This document shows, piece by piece, positions 53,563 through 63,881 of a stretch of 64,000 nt of DNA. Origin of the DNA: Phycisphaerales bacterium. GTDB lineage: Bacteria > Planctomycetota > Phycisphaerae > Phycisphaerales > UBA1924. The notes under the pieces were generated by a model that was not told the origin of the DNA, ran no database searches, and was given only the letters and a program-made list of their open reading frames with translations. Within the stretch, counting starts at the first letter, position 1; every line of letters starts with the position of its first letter. The position numbers and the translations under genes are program-made. The stretch is from the NCBI GenBank assembly GCA_020853815.1, contig JADYYE010000047.1, positions 1 through 64,000 of the forward strand, written 5' to 3'.

Positions 53563-53658
53563 GAGCGGAGTCGTCCGTGGCGTTCCGAGGAGTTCAACGG
53601 GTCATCGCGACACGCTGCTTCCGCGGAAGCTGGCGATCGCCCTAAGACACGTGGCACG

Positions 53659-54939
53659 CTATTTCAAGGAAAAGTGCCTCAGGCCCGCGAGCTTGGTCAT
53701 CAGCTCGCCGCGGAAATCCGGGTGCGAGATGCTGATGAGTGCCTCGCCGCGCTGGCGAAGCGAGAGCCCCCACAGGTTTACGGCGCCGTATTCGGTGACG
53801 ATCCAGTGAACGTGCCCACGGGTCGTGACGACGCCCGCGCCGGGGAGCAATTCGGGCGTGATGCGAGAGAGCTTGCCGCCAGAAGCGGTGGAGGGGATGG
53901 CGATGATCGCCTTGCCTCCGGGGCTGAGGGCGGCGCCGCGGATGAAGTCCATCTGCCCGCCGATGCCGGAGTAGATGCGGTGCCCGATCGAATCCGCGCA
54001 CACCTGCCCGGTGAGATCGATCTGAAGCGCGGAGTTGATCGCGACCACCTTGGGGTTGCGCCGGATGATCGCGGTGTCGTTGGTGCGATCGCACCCGTGG
54101 AACTCGACGATGCAATTGTCGTCGACGAAGTCATACAGGCGACGCGAGCCCGAGCAGAACGACGTGACGATCCGCCCCGGGTGCACTTCCTTGTGCCGGT
54201 TGGTGATGACGCCCGCCTCAACCAGGTCGATCAGTCGATCGGAGAACATCTCGGTGTGAACGCCCAGGTCGTGCTTGTTTCCGAGACTGGAGAGCACGGC
54301 GTCGGGGATCGCGCCGATGCCCATCTGGAGCGTGCTCCCGTCCTCGATCAGATCGGCGACGATGCGCCCGATGCGCGCCTCGACCTCGGTCGGATCGCCC
54401 GGCGGGTGATCGGGCAGCTCGCGGCTGGAGCGGAAGGCGCAGGCGACGCGGGAAAGCGGGACGGCCGTGTTCCCGTGCGTGCGCGGGAACCGATCGTTGA
54501 TCTCGGCGATCACGATGGGCGCGGTGTCGACGGCGGCACGGGCCGCGTCGATCGACGTGCCCAGCGTGCACGACCCGTGCTTGTCGGGCGGCGAGAGCTG
54601 CACGAGCGCGGCGTCGATGCGGATGCGCCCGGAGGTGATGACGTCGGGAATGTCCGACAGGAACACCGGGATGAAGTCGGCGCGTCCGTCCTGGATCGCT
54701 TCGCGTGCGTCGGGCCCGGTGAAGAATGAGTACGACGTGATCCGCCCCGCGACCTCGCGTGCGAGGAACGCGGCCGAGCCCTCGGTGTGCAGGTGAAAGA
54801 CGCGGACGTCGCGCAGGTCGGCGCGGGCGGCAAGCGCGCTCAGGAGCGGCGCGGGCGTTGCGGCGCTCCCGTGAACGAAGATGTTCATCCCGCTGCGGAT
54901 GAAGGAGACGGCCTCTTCGGCGTTTCGGACGATGTTCAT
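53659..54939 (-). CDS. Acetyl-CoA hydrolase/4-hydroxybutyrate CoA-transferase family protein
   Basis: This 426-residue CoA-transferase has LGVHTEMFSD with the catalytic Glu, and YSGIGGQMDFIRGA, the CoA-binding motif of the family. GGAGG lies 6 bases before ATG 54939; the ATG two codons earlier abuts the ribosome site and is less likely. It would move CoA between acids such as acetate, propionate, succinate or butyrate. It is divergent from the methylmalonyl-CoA mutase operon across 172 bases, which suggests a role in activating propionate or releasing succinate, though the acid cannot be named from the sequence. Confidence 0.87.
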   Translation of the reverse strand: MNIVRNAEEAVSFIRSGMNIFVHGSAATPAPLLSALAARADLRDVRVFHLHTEGSAAFLAREVAGRITSYSFFTGPDAREAIQDGRADFIPVFLSDIPDVITSGRIRIDAALVQLSPPDKHGSCTLGTSIDAARAAVDTAPIVIAEINDRFPRTHGNTAVPLSRVACAFRSSRELPDHPPGDPTEVEARIGRIVADLIEDGSTLQMGIGAIPDAVLSSLGNKHDLGVHTEMFSDRLIDLVEAGVITNRHKEVHPGRIVTSFCSGSRRLYDFVDDNCIVEFHGCDRTNDTAIIRRNPKVVAINSALQIDLTGQVCADSIGHRIYSGIGGQMDFIRGAALSPGGKAIIAIPSTASGGKLSRITPELLPGAGVVTTRGHVHWIVTEYGAVNLWGLSLRQRGEALISISHPDFRGELMTKLAGLRHFSLK

Positions 54940-55111
54940 GTGCATCCTCCGGGCAAATGAGTTTTTGATCAGTCTAGCGCTCGACATGGAAGAATCCGCG
55001 CGCGACACGAAAGACTGTTCGATATCGGCGGACTATGCTGAAATGAGCGCGACGGAACTCCGCCGGGGCGCGATCTTCCGAGCCGTGCCGGCCGCGCCCG
55101 CGAGGTGCACG

Positions 55112-57250
55112 ATGCTCCCCCGTACCTTCGACATCTGCGAATCGTTCCCGAACGTGGACGAAGCCCAATGGCGCGCCCTGGTCGAGCAGGACCTGAACGG
55201 TGCGCCCTTTGAACGCAAGCTCGTCACCCACACCTATGAAGGGCTTTACGTACAGCCGCTTTACACCGCGAGCGATTGGCGCCGCGCGGGCGACCCGTCG
55301 GGCTTCAGCGGACTATCACCCTTCACGCGCGGCTCGCTCCCGCTCGATCATCAACTCCGCGGCTGGGACATCCGCCAGCAGCAAGACCACGCCGACCCGC
55401 GAGTGCTGAACGCGTCCATTCTCGAAGACCTCGCGGGAGGTGTCACCTCGATTCTCATTCGCTACGACGCCGCGGGACGGGCCGGGCTCGATCCCGATGA
55501 CCCGGGCGCACGCGAACTCGCGGGCGTCGACGGCGCGATGATCGCGAGCGCGGACGATCTTTCCGCGGCGCTCCGTGGCGTGGAGCTCGGCATGATCTCC
55601 GTCGCGCTCGAAGCCGGCGCCGCCTTCATTCCCGCGGCGGCGCAGCTCAGCGCCGTGTGGGAGTCGGAGACGACCGAGCCCGCAAAGTGCCGCGGCGCAT
55701 TCAACGCCGATCCGCTCGGCGTGCTGGCGCGCGAGGGGCACCTGCCCTGGCCGATCGCGGAGGGGCTCGCGCGAGCCGCGGACCTGGCGGCGTGGACCTC
55801 CGCGCGCTTCTCGAATGTCACGGCGATCCGCGTGGGCACCGCTCCGTATCACCACGCCGGCGCGACCGCGACCCAGGACCTGGCATTCTCGATGGCGACG
55901 GCGCTGGAGTATCTGCGCGCGATGACGCGCGCGGGGCTGAGCGTCGACCAGGCGGCGGCACAGCTGCTCTTCAGCTACGCGGTCGGGACGCACCAGTTCC
56001 TGGCGATCGCCAAGCTCCGCGCGGCGCGACGCCTGTGGGGGCGCGTCGCGCAGGCGTGCGGCGTCGGGCTCGAAGGTCAGCGGATCAAGATGCACGTTCG
56101 ACCCAGCAAACGCGTGCTGACGGCCCGCGATCCTTGGGTCAACATCCTGCGCAACAGCGTGTGCGTGTTCGCCGCCGCATTGGGTGGCGCCGACGCGATC
56201 GGGTCCGAACCCTTCGACGCCGCGATGGTCGCGCGCAGCCCCGAGCGGCGCAGCGGCACGCTGGCCCGCCGCATCGCGCGCAACACGCACCTGATCCTGC
56301 AGGAAGAGTGCCACCTGCACCGGGTCGTCGACGCGCCGGGAGGGAGCTGGTACCTCGAGCGATTGACAGACGAAATCTGCGAGCGTGCGTGGGTGATCCT
56401 GCAGGCGATCGAGTCGCGCGGCGGGATGGCCCGGAGTCTCGAGGACGGCTGGGTCGCGCAGCAGATCGACACCGCCGCCCAGCCGCGTTGGCGCGATATC
56501 GCGACGCGAAAGGAGGCCCTGCTCGGCGTGAGCGAGTTCCCGAGCGTCGGCGAGCAGCGCCCCGAGCCATGCACCGTGAATCTCGAATCGCTCAGGCGTG
56601 AAGCCCGCGAGCGTGCGGCACGCCGGCGCGCCAAGCCGCTCCAGACATCGAGCGCCGGTGCGGTGTCGCCGGCGCGCGCCGACGCCATGAGCCAGCAGGC
56701 GTTCAATCTCGCCGCGCAGGGCGCGACGATCGGCGCGATCACCGCGATCCTGGGCAACGGCGGGCCGCCCGCGAGCATCCACGCGCTCGCGCCCCATCCC
56801 TTCTCCGAAACGTTCGAGCATCTTCGCGATGCGGCGGACGAATACGTCGCGGCGTGCGGGCGTCGCCCGCGCGTAGCGATCGTCAGCATCGGCTCACCCG
56901 CCGACCATCTGGCCCGCACCAACTACGCCAAAGGCTTCTTCGAGGCGGGCGGCTTTGAAGCGCACGCCGTGTCTGGAAACGCGGACCTGGCGCGGAGCGC
57001 GTCGGAGTTCGCCCATTCCGACGCGAGCATCGCGGTGATCTGTTCGAGCGACTCGCTCTACGCGACCATCGTCGCGACGCTGGCGCCGCTGCTCCACGCC
57101 GCGGGCGCGCGCACCGTGATCCTCGCGGGCAACCCCGGATCGAGCGAGCCCGCCTATCGCGAAGCGGGCGTGGACCGTTTCATTTACATGCGCTGCGATG
57201 TCGTCAAGACGCTGTCCGAACTCCTCGTGCAGGAAGGAGTGTCGCTGTGA
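55112..57250 (+). CDS. mutA: Methylmalonyl-CoA mutase small subunit
   Basis: This 712-residue protein has the mutase barrel fold ([46 protein letters not shown]) and a C-terminal B12-like domain whose loop reads SPADHLAR rather than DxHxxG, so it does not bind cobalamin in the usual way. This marks the non-catalytic small subunit of the heterodimer. The ATG at 55112 has GAGGT 6 bases upstream and gives the typical start [20 protein letters not shown]; earlier in-frame Met codons would add unusual sequence. The stop overlaps the large-subunit GTG. Confidence 0.88.
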   Translation: MLPRTFDICESFPNVDEAQWRALVEQDLNGAPFERKLVTHTYEGLYVQPLYTASDWRRAGDPSGFSGLSPFTRGSLPLDHQLRGWDIRQQQDHADPRVLNASILEDLAGGVTSILIRYDAAGRAGLDPDDPGARELAGVDGAMIASADDLSAALRGVELGMISVALEAGAAFIPAAAQLSAVWESETTEPAKCRGAFNADPLGVLAREGHLPWPIAEGLARAADLAAWTSARFSNVTAIRVGTAPYHHAGATATQDLAFSMATALEYLRAMTRAGLSVDQAAAQLLFSYAVGTHQFLAIAKLRAARRLWGRVAQACGVGLEGQRIKMHVRPSKRVLTARDPWVNILRNSVCVFAAALGGADAIGSEPFDAAMVARSPERRSGTLARRIARNTHLILQEECHLHRVVDAPGGSWYLERLTDEICERAWVILQAIESRGGMARSLEDGWVAQQIDTAAQPRWRDIATRKEALLGVSEFPSVGEQRPEPCTVNLESLRREARERAARRRAKPLQTSSAGAVSPARADAMSQQAFNLAAQGATIGAITAILGNGGPPASIHALAPHPFSETFEHLRDAADEYVAACGRRPRVAIVSIGSPADHLARTNYAKGFFEAGGFEAHAVSGNADLARSASEFAHSDASIAVICSSDSLYATIVATLAPLLHAAGARTVILAGNPGSSEPAYREAGVDRFIYMRCDVVKTLSELLVQEGVSL

Positions 57251-59475
57251 ACGCCGCTCAACCAGGCGCGATCATCCCGAACTTCGCTGATATCCCCTTA
57301 CACGCGCCGGGCGCACCCGTCGACGAGCGGACCTGGACCGACGCGGTGCGTCGGGCGACGGGTCGCACGCCGGAGCAACTCTCGTGGCGCACGCCCGAGG
57401 GGCTCGTGATCAAGCCCGAGTATCACGCGAGCGACCTCGACGCGGTGCGTCATCTTGCGACCATGCCCGGGCTTCCGCCGTTCGCTCGCGGGCCGTACGC
57501 GACGATGTATGTTCTGAAGCCTTGGACCGTGCGCCAATACGCCGGCTTCAGCACCGCGGAGGCGAGCAACGCGTTCTATCGCGCCAACCTGGCAGCGGGC
57601 CAGAAGGGTCTTTCGGTCGCGTTCGACCTCGCGACGCACCGTGGCTATGACAGCGACCATCCGCGGGCCGCGGGCGATGTTGGAATGGCAGGGGTCGCGA
57701 TCGATTCTGTGCTCGATATGGAGCGATTGTTCGAGGGCATCCCGCTCGGACAGATCAGCGTGTCGATGACGATGAACGGCGCGGTGCTCCCCGTGCTCGC
57801 GATGTACATCGTTGCGGCGGAGCGCCAGGGCGTGAAGCCCGGGCAGCTGTCGGGCACGATCCAGAACGACATCCTCAAGGAGTTCATGGTCCGCAACACA
57901 TACATCTATCCTCCCGCGCCGAGCATGAAGATCATCGGCGACGTGTTCGCGTTCTGCGCCGCGAAGATGCCGAAGTTCAACAGCATCTCGATCAGCGGCT
58001 ACCACATGCAGGAGGCGGGCGCCACGGCGGACATCGAGCTGGCGTACACGCTCGCCGACGGGCTTGAATACGTGCGCACCGGCGTGGCACGCGGCCTGGA
58101 TGTCGACGACTTCGCGCCGCGTCTCAGCTTCTTCTGGGCGATCGGCGAGCACTTCTTCATGGAGATCGCCAAGCTTCGGGCGGCACGCCTGCTCTGGGCG
58201 CGCCTCATGAAAACGTTCAACCCCAAGAACCCGCGCAGCCTCTCCCTCCGCACGCACAGCCAGACCAGCGGCTGGAGCCTGACCGCCCAGGACGTGTACA
58301 ACAACGTGGTGCGCACCTGCGTCGAGGCGATGGCCGCCACGCAGGGGCACACGCAGAGCCTCCACACCAACGCGCTCGACGAGGCGCTGGCGCTGCCCAC
58401 GGACTTCTCCGCGCGCATCGCGCGAAATACCCAGCTGTTCCTGCAGATGGAGACCGATACATGCCGCGTCATCGACCCTTGGGGCGGCTCGTATTACGTC
58501 GAGCGCCTCACGCACGACCTGGCCTGCCGCGCGTGGGCCCACATCATTGAGATCGAGGACCTGGGCGGCATGGCCAAGGCGATCGAGGCCGGCATCCCCA
58601 AGCTCCGAATCGAAGAGGCCGCGGCCGCCACGCAGGCCCGCATCGATTCCGGCTCGCAGACGGTCGTCGGGGTGAACCGATTCAAGCCGCAGCGCGATGA
58701 AGCGATCGACGTGCTGAAAATCGACAACACCGCCGTCCGCGAGGCGCAGGTCGCACGTCTGCAAGACCTGAAGAGCAAGCGCGATGCGTCCGTCGTGAGC
58801 CGGGCGCTCGACACGCTGACCAACGCGGCCAAGAGCGGCCAGGGGAACTTGCTCGAACTCGCGGTCGACGCCGCACGCGCGATGGCGACCGTCGGCGAAA
58901 TCTCGCTCGCGCTCGAAATGGTCTTCGGGCGACACGAGGCCGTCGTACGCTCGATGCAGGGTGTTTACATGAAAGAGTCCGCTGAAAAGGGAACGATCGA
59001 AAGCATCCGCGCCCGCGTCGCGTCGTTCGAGAAACGCGAGGGACGCCGGCCGCGAATCCTCGTCGCCAAGATGGGGCAGGACGGGCACGACCGCGGACAA
59101 AAAGTCGTCGCGTCCGCCTACGCTGACATGGGCTTCGATGTCGACATCGGCCCGTTGTTCCAGACGCCCGAAGAGGTCGCAAGACAGGCGATCGAAAACG
59201 ACGTCCACGTCGTCGGTGTGTCGTCGCTCGCCGCCGGGCACCTGACGCTCGTGCCCGCGTTGCGCGCGGCGCTCGATCAGGGCGGGCGCGCCGACATCCT
59301 CATCGTCGTCGGCGGCGTCATTCCCCCGCAGGACTACGACGCGCTCTACGCCGCCGGCGTCTCCGCGATCTTCGGCCCCGGCACCGTCATCAGCTCGGCG
59401 GCGGCGCGCGTGCTGGATGAACTCGAGCGAACCGAGCAACCCAAGGCGCGTACGCATTCCGCGGAGGGGCGATGA
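57247..59475 (+). CDS. mutB: Methylmalonyl-CoA mutase large subunit
   Basis: This 742-residue enzyme converts methylmalonyl-CoA to succinyl-CoA. Tyr98 (RQYAGFST) and Arg216 ([10 protein letters not shown]) are the residues that bind the methylmalonyl carboxylate, in contrast to the mutase at 969. The C-terminal cobalamin domain has GQDGHDRG with the cobalt ligand His614, then SSLAAGH and GGVIPPQD. It starts with GTG overlapping the small-subunit stop and overlaps the GTPase gene by ATGA, so the three are translated as a unit. Confidence 0.95.
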   Translation: MNAAQPGAIIPNFADIPLHAPGAPVDERTWTDAVRRATGRTPEQLSWRTPEGLVIKPEYHASDLDAVRHLATMPGLPPFARGPYATMYVLKPWTVRQYAGFSTAEASNAFYRANLAAGQKGLSVAFDLATHRGYDSDHPRAAGDVGMAGVAIDSVLDMERLFEGIPLGQISVSMTMNGAVLPVLAMYIVAAERQGVKPGQLSGTIQNDILKEFMVRNTYIYPPAPSMKIIGDVFAFCAAKMPKFNSISISGYHMQEAGATADIELAYTLADGLEYVRTGVARGLDVDDFAPRLSFFWAIGEHFFMEIAKLRAARLLWARLMKTFNPKNPRSLSLRTHSQTSGWSLTAQDVYNNVVRTCVEAMAATQGHTQSLHTNALDEALALPTDFSARIARNTQLFLQMETDTCRVIDPWGGSYYVERLTHDLACRAWAHIIEIEDLGGMAKAIEAGIPKLRIEEAAAATQARIDSGSQTVVGVNRFKPQRDEAIDVLKIDNTAVREAQVARLQDLKSKRDASVVSRALDTLTNAAKSGQGNLLELAVDAARAMATVGEISLALEMVFGRHEAVVRSMQGVYMKESAEKGTIESIRARVASFEKREGRRPRILVAKMGQDGHDRGQKVVASAYADMGFDVDIGPLFQTPEEVARQAIENDVHVVGVSSLAAGHLTLVPALRAALDQGGRADILIVVGGVIPPQDYDALYAAGVSAIFGPGTVISSAAARVLDELERTEQPKARTHSAEGR

Positions 59476-60593
59476 GCAACCCCGCTCCCCGCGAGGGCGA
59501 GGCCCCGCGCTTCGGCGTGTCGGTCGCCAGAGCGGGCCAGGGCGCCAGCGCGTCGGCATCCGCACGCCCCGCGCGCCAGGAACTGAGCGTCGATGACTTC
59601 GCCCGCGGCGTGCTCGCGGCGGATCGGTCCGTGCTCGGGCGCGCGATCTCGCTCGTCGAGTCCACCAAGCCCTCGGACGAGGCCGTCGCCCAGGAGGTGC
59701 TCACGCGACTGCTTCCCGGCACGGGACGCGCGATGCGCATCGGCGTCACGGGCATGCCCGGGGCGGGAAAGTCAACGTTCATCGAGAAACTCGGCTCGAT
59801 GCTCACCGAGCGCGGTCATCGCGTCGCGGTACTGGCGATCGATCCCTCCAGCCGCGTGTCGGGCGGCTCGATCCTGGGCGATCGCACGCGGATGGGCAGG
59901 CTGTCGAGCGATCCGCGTGCGTTTATCCGTCCCTCCCCCAGCGGCGGCACGCTCGGCGGCATCGCGCGCAAGACACGCGAGGCGATGTTTGTGTGCGAGG
60001 CCGCGGGGTTCGATATCGTGCTGATCGAAACCGTGGGCGTGGGGCAGAGCGAGACCGCGATCGCGGACATGAGCGACGTCGTCGTGGCGCTGGCGATCCC
60101 GGGCGCTGGCGATGAACTGCAGGGAATCAAGCGCGGGTTGCTCGAGCTGGTCGACCTCATCGTGGTGAACAAGGCCGAGGGCGAGAATGCCGCGAAAGCG
60201 CGAACGGCGGCGGCGGAATACGCGGCGGCCGCCCGCGTCATGCGAGGCGATGACGCGCACTCCGCGGTCTCCGTGCTGACGTGCAGCGCCCTGACGGGCG
60301 ACGGCGTGTGGCGCGTCTTTGAGGACGTGCAGTCGCGATTCGAACGACTTCGAGCATCGGGCGCGATCGAGGCGCGCCGACGCGCCCAGGATCGTCATTG
60401 GCTCCGCGCTCTCCTGCACGAGCGGCTGGATCGCCTGCTGCTCGACCTCCCCGGCGCCAGGGCCGCCATGACCCAGGCCGAGGGCGATGTGATCGAGGGG
60501 CGAACGCCGCCCGTGCTCGCGGTCGAGCGAGTGATCACGGCGCTGCGCGAGGAGCTGCGTGCCGCGCCGCAAACCCATATTGACGGACACTGA
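59472..60593 (+). CDS. meaB: MeaB/ArgK-type GTPase, mutase chaperone
   Basis: This 373-residue G3E-family GTPase has Walker [10 protein letters not shown], the switch motif [14 protein letters not shown], and NKAEGEN as the guanine-specificity motif. MeaB protects methylmalonyl-CoA mutase and gates adenosylcobalamin loading. The N-terminal 60 residues are low-complexity and probably extended. ATGA overlap with the mutase gene makes the partnership clear. A 224-base gap follows with no gene and no strong terminator. Confidence 0.93.
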   Translation: MSNPAPREGEAPRFGVSVARAGQGASASASARPARQELSVDDFARGVLAADRSVLGRAISLVESTKPSDEAVAQEVLTRLLPGTGRAMRIGVTGMPGAGKSTFIEKLGSMLTERGHRVAVLAIDPSSRVSGGSILGDRTRMGRLSSDPRAFIRPSPSGGTLGGIARKTREAMFVCEAAGFDIVLIETVGVGQSETAIADMSDVVVALAIPGAGDELQGIKRGLLELVDLIVVNKAEGENAAKARTAAAEYAAAARVMRGDDAHSAVSVLTCSALTGDGVWRVFEDVQSRFERLRASGAIEARRRAQDRHWLRALLHERLDRLLLDLPGARAAMTQAEGDVIEGRTPPVLAVERVITALREELRAAPQTHIDGH

Positions 60594-60817
60594 ACACGGG
60601 CTCTCCGCACGCCGTCCGAATGAAATGCGAAGCGGATCGTCGTGGGCGACGAATCGTTGAAAACCACTACAAACAACGACGAGTTCAGGGATTCTGCGGA
60701 GCGGTGGCCTATCATGCGATCGGCCACGGAGTTGGCGATTCGGTTTCGAATTCTCTGCTCCGCCAAAGCACTCGCACGGAATGCGAACGGTCGGCCGCCT
60801 GACTTGGGAGATCTTCC

Positions 60818-61258
60818 ATGATCCAGGCCCAAGGCGTCAATCACATCGGGATCGCCGTCCGGTCGCTGGACGCGCAGCGGGATTTCTATGAGCGGGTCCT
60901 CGGCGCTCGGTTCGAGGGCGTGCAGACGGTTCCCGATCAGAAGGTTCGCGTCGCGTTCTACGCACTCGGCCCGATCGAATGCCCCGTCCGCCTCGAACTC
61001 CTCGAACCCACCAGCCCCGATTCAACCATCGCTCAGTTCATCGAGAAGCGTGGCGAGGGTCTGCACCACGTCGCCTACACCGTTGGTGATCTTGCCGTCC
61101 GGCTGGAGGCACTCAAGGCTGGCAACATCCGTCTCATCGACGAACGCCCGCGCGCCGGGGCCCACGATTCGTCGATCGCGTTCCTTCACCCCAAGGCTTC
61201 CATGGGCGTGCTGACCGAACTCTGCCAGCCCGCCGTAGTGCATTCCCGCGAGCCTTGA
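60818..61258 (+). CDS. mce: Methylmalonyl-CoA epimerase
   Basis: This 146-residue protein has the glyoxalase/VOC fold and the metal ligands of the epimerase: His in VNHIGIAV, His in LHHVAYTV and Glu in LTELCQP near the end. It interconverts the (2S) and (2R) forms of methylmalonyl-CoA, joining propionyl-CoA carboxylase to the mutase. It lies between both in the gene order, 76 bases before the carboxyltransferase gene. Length is typical. Confidence 0.92.
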   Translation: MIQAQGVNHIGIAVRSLDAQRDFYERVLGARFEGVQTVPDQKVRVAFYALGPIECPVRLELLEPTSPDSTIAQFIEKRGEGLHHVAYTVGDLAVRLEALKAGNIRLIDERPRAGAHDSSIAFLHPKASMGVLTELCQPAVVHSREP

Positions 61259-61334
61259 CCAGACCACGGTCAAAGCCCCGCGCTCCGCACCGAGCTCAAT
61301 CACTCTCCGCGTTCTTCGTGAGAAAGGGTCATTC

Positions 61335-62948
61335 GTGAGCAACGCCACCACGCCGAACACTCCCTCCGCCGCGCCCGTTATGCCCCCCAAGGCTCCGACC
61401 CCCATCTCGATGGCCGAGCGTCTCGCCGAACTCAAGAAGCGCCGCGACGTGCTGATGCTGGGCGGCGGCGCCGACCGCATCGCCAAGCACCACGCCGCCG
61501 GAAACCTCACCGCGCGCGAGCGCATCGACGCCCTGCTCGACAACGCCTCGTTCCACGAACGCGACGGCTTCGCAAAGCACCGCTGCACCACCTTCGGCAT
61601 GGACGGCAAGGACTTCCCCGCCGACGGCGTGGTCACCGGCTCGGGCACCATCGACAAGCGCCTCGTCCACCTGGCCAGCCAGGACTTCACCGTCGGCGGC
61701 GGCGCGCTGGGCGAGGTTCACGGCGACAAGATCGTCGAGATGATGAAGATGAGCCAGAAGACCGGCACCCCCTTCATCTTCATCAACGACTCGGGCGGCG
61801 CCCGCATCCAGGAGGGCATCGATTCCCTCGGCGCCTACGGCCGCGTCTTCTATCACAACACGCTTCTCTCCGGCCTCGTGCCCCAGATATCGCTGATCTG
61901 CGGCCCGTGCGCGGGCGGCGCCGCCTACAGCCCCGCGCTCACCGACTTCGTCATCCAGACGCGCCGGGCTCAGATGTTCATCACCGGCCCGCAGGTCATC
62001 AAGCAGGTCACCCGTGAAAACGTCAGCGCCGAAGAGCTCGGCGGCGCCGAGGCCCACATGCACTACTCCGGCAACATCCACTTCATCGCCGAGGACGACA
62101 AGCACGCCGCGGCCCTCTGCCGTCGACTGCTCTCGTTCCTCCCGTCGAACAACATGGAGGACCCGCCGCGTCTGGCTTTCCCGGGCGACATCGGCACGGA
62201 CGACTCGATCGGCGAGATCCTCCCCGCGGATCCCCGCCGAACCTACGATGTCCACAACGTCATCCAGCGCTTGGTGGACAACGACGATTTCCTCGAGGTC
62301 CAGGCCGGCTTCGCCGGGAGCATGGTGATCGGCTTCGGACGGATCGCCGGGCGCAGCGTCGGCATCGTCGCCAACAATCCGGGCGTCAAGGCCGGCTCGC
62401 TCGACATCGACTCCAGCGACAAGGCCTCGCGCTTCATCCGCTTCTGCAACGCCTTCAACATCCCGATCCTCACGCTCGTCGACACCCCCGGCTATTTCCC
62501 CGGCGTGCAGCAGGAATACGGCGGAATCATCCGCCACGGCGCCAAGCTCCTCTTCAGCTACTCCGCCGCCACCGTGCCCAAGATCACCATCATCCTCCGC
62601 AAGGCCTTCGGCGGCGCCTACGTCGCGATGGCCAGCAAAGACCTCGGCACCGACGCGGTCGCCGCCTGGCCGACCGCCGAGATCGCCGTCATGGGCGCCG
62701 AGGCGGCGGTCGAGGTCATCTTCAAGCGTGAGCTCGCCGAGGCCAAGGACCGCGCCGCCAAGCGCGCCGAACTCACCGACCTGTACCGCAGCACCTTCTC
62801 CAATCCCTTCGTCGCCGCGGGGCGCCGCATGGTCGACGACATCATCGCCCCAGGCGAGACCAAGAAGTACATCGCTCGCGCGCTCGACGAACTCCAGACC
62901 AAACGAGAACTCCGCCCCGAAAAGAAGCACGGCCTGATCCCGCTGTAG
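61335..62948 (+). CDS. pccB: Propionyl-CoA carboxylase beta (carboxyltransferase) subunit
   Basis: This 537-residue protein has both crotonase-fold halves of acyl-CoA carboxyltransferases. INDSGGARIQEGIDSL with CGPCAGGAAYSPALTDF forms one oxyanion hole, and VDTPGYFPGVQQEYGGIIRHGAKL the other. KAFGGAYVAMASKDLGTD follows. It transfers carboxylate from biotin to propionyl-CoA; family relatives also act in methylmalonyl-CoA decarboxylases. GTG start at 61335 with an AAAGGG stretch upstream. Position between epimerase and biotinyl protein supports the propionyl role. Confidence 0.92.
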   Translation: MSNATTPNTPSAAPVMPPKAPTPISMAERLAELKKRRDVLMLGGGADRIAKHHAAGNLTARERIDALLDNASFHERDGFAKHRCTTFGMDGKDFPADGVVTGSGTIDKRLVHLASQDFTVGGGALGEVHGDKIVEMMKMSQKTGTPFIFINDSGGARIQEGIDSLGAYGRVFYHNTLLSGLVPQISLICGPCAGGAAYSPALTDFVIQTRRAQMFITGPQVIKQVTRENVSAEELGGAEAHMHYSGNIHFIAEDDKHAAALCRRLLSFLPSNNMEDPPRLAFPGDIGTDDSIGEILPADPRRTYDVHNVIQRLVDNDDFLEVQAGFAGSMVIGFGRIAGRSVGIVANNPGVKAGSLDIDSSDKASRFIRFCNAFNIPILTLVDTPGYFPGVQQEYGGIIRHGAKLLFSYSAATVPKITIILRKAFGGAYVAMASKDLGTDAVAAWPTAEIAVMGAEAAVEVIFKRELAEAKDRAAKRAELTDLYRSTFSNPFVAAGRRMVDDIIAPGETKKYIARALDELQTKRELRPEKKHGLIPL

Positions 62949-63010
62949 CCGACCCACACACCCGCGCATCCGCGCCCGCGATCTCCATTCACCCCCTCCT
63001 CCGCACAGCC

Positions 63011-63244
63011 ATGCCAACCACCCACGCACCACCACGACACTCCATCCCGCCGCACCACCTCAAAGCGATCCAGGCGGTCGTCACGCTGGTCGCCGGCCCG
63101 CGCGCCACCATCACCCACGTCCGCCCGCTCAGCCAGCCGGTCCACACGTCGAAGCTCTCGCCGTGGCAGCAGTCGGCTCGCCGGGCTTCGATGGAGTATC
63201 ACGATCCACGCCCGGCCAGGCGCGGCTGGCGCGCGGGCCCGTGA
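63011..63244 (+). CDS. Small OadG/MmdD-like carboxylase accessory protein
   Basis: This 77-residue protein sits between the carboxyltransferase and biotinyl-protein genes, 62 bases after the first. KAIQAVVTLVAGPRATITHVRPL resembles the helix and strand of the soluble end of OadG-type gamma/delta subunits, and SPWQQSARRASMEYH resembles their conserved Trp...Arg...Met...His ending. No membrane helix is present, unlike classic OadG. The likeness is weak and from memory, so the position carries much of the call. It may help assembly of the carboxylase. Confidence 0.5.
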   Translation: MPTTHAPPRHSIPPHHLKAIQAVVTLVAGPRATITHVRPLSQPVHTSKLSPWQQSARRASMEYHDPRPARRGWRAGP

Positions 63245-63326
63245 ACCCGAACGAGAAGCCGATCACCTCAACGATCGCCATCACGCCCGCAGTCCCGCAC
63301 ACCAAGCTCGCACGCGAGAGAACGAC

Positions 63327-63863
63327 ATGAAGCTTCACGTCACCATCGAGAGCCAGACCTACGAAGTCGAAGTCGACGTGGTTGATCCCAACGCGTCTCT
63401 CGCCTCGGCCGACCTTCGCGTGCAGAGCGCCCCCGTCGTCGCGCCGCCCAAAGCGCCCGCCGGACGCATGATCATGCCCGGGATGAACGGCAATGGAAAT
63501 GGCTCCAAGCCCGCGCCCCATGTGCAGCCCACGCTCGTCACGACCGAGGCCGCGCCCGTGCTCGTCGGCCCGCCCGAGCCGCCGTTGCCGCCCAAGCCCG
63601 CGTGGCACGGTCTTGGTGTCGGCGCGCCGGGCGAAGTCTGCAGCCCGATCCCCGGCATCATTACCAACGTGAACGTCAAGGTGGGCGACGCTGTCAAAGC
63701 CTACGACCCCATCGTCGTGATCGAGATCGCCCGCAAGTACGTGAGCGATGATCGCCCGATGACCGGCACGGTGCGAGCGCTCGTCGGCGGCACCGTGAAA
63801 GACCTGCTCGTGCAGAAGGGCGATGCCGTCGAAGCCGGACGCGTGCTCGCCCGCATCGCCTGA
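63327..63863 (+). CDS. Biotinyl/lipoyl-domain carrier protein without AMKM
   Basis: This 178-residue protein has an N-terminal part of about 40 residues, a Pro-rich linker and a C-terminal biotinyl-type domain (GEVCSPIPGIITNVNVKVGDAVKAYDPIVVIE; TVKDLLVQKGDAVEAGRVLARI). Where carriers have EAMKM with the biotinylated Lys, this one reads EIARKYVSDDRP: the two Met flanks are absent and four residues are added. The other two reading frames give no AMKM, so a simple frameshift is not the cause. Lys in ARKY may be an altered site, or the domain is not biotinylated. By position it is the carboxylase carrier. Confidence 0.8.
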   Translation: MKLHVTIESQTYEVEVDVVDPNASLASADLRVQSAPVVAPPKAPAGRMIMPGMNGNGNGSKPAPHVQPTLVTTEAAPVLVGPPEPPLPPKPAWHGLGVGAPGEVCSPIPGIITNVNVKVGDAVKAYDPIVVIEIARKYVSDDRPMTGTVRALVGGTVKDLLVQKGDAVEAGRVLARIA

Positions 63864-63881
63864 TCGCGTGGGCCACCCGGA

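Noticed and set aside
61329-63035. Minus-strand open frame across the carboxyltransferase gene
   Set aside because: It mirrors the codon bias of the carboxyltransferase, which has both oxyanion motifs intact. No ribosome site or domain supports the antisense product.
63708-63770. Frameshift hiding an AMKM motif in the carrier protein
   Set aside because: Both other frames were read across the site and give stops or unrelated residues. The normal domain continues in frame on both sides.
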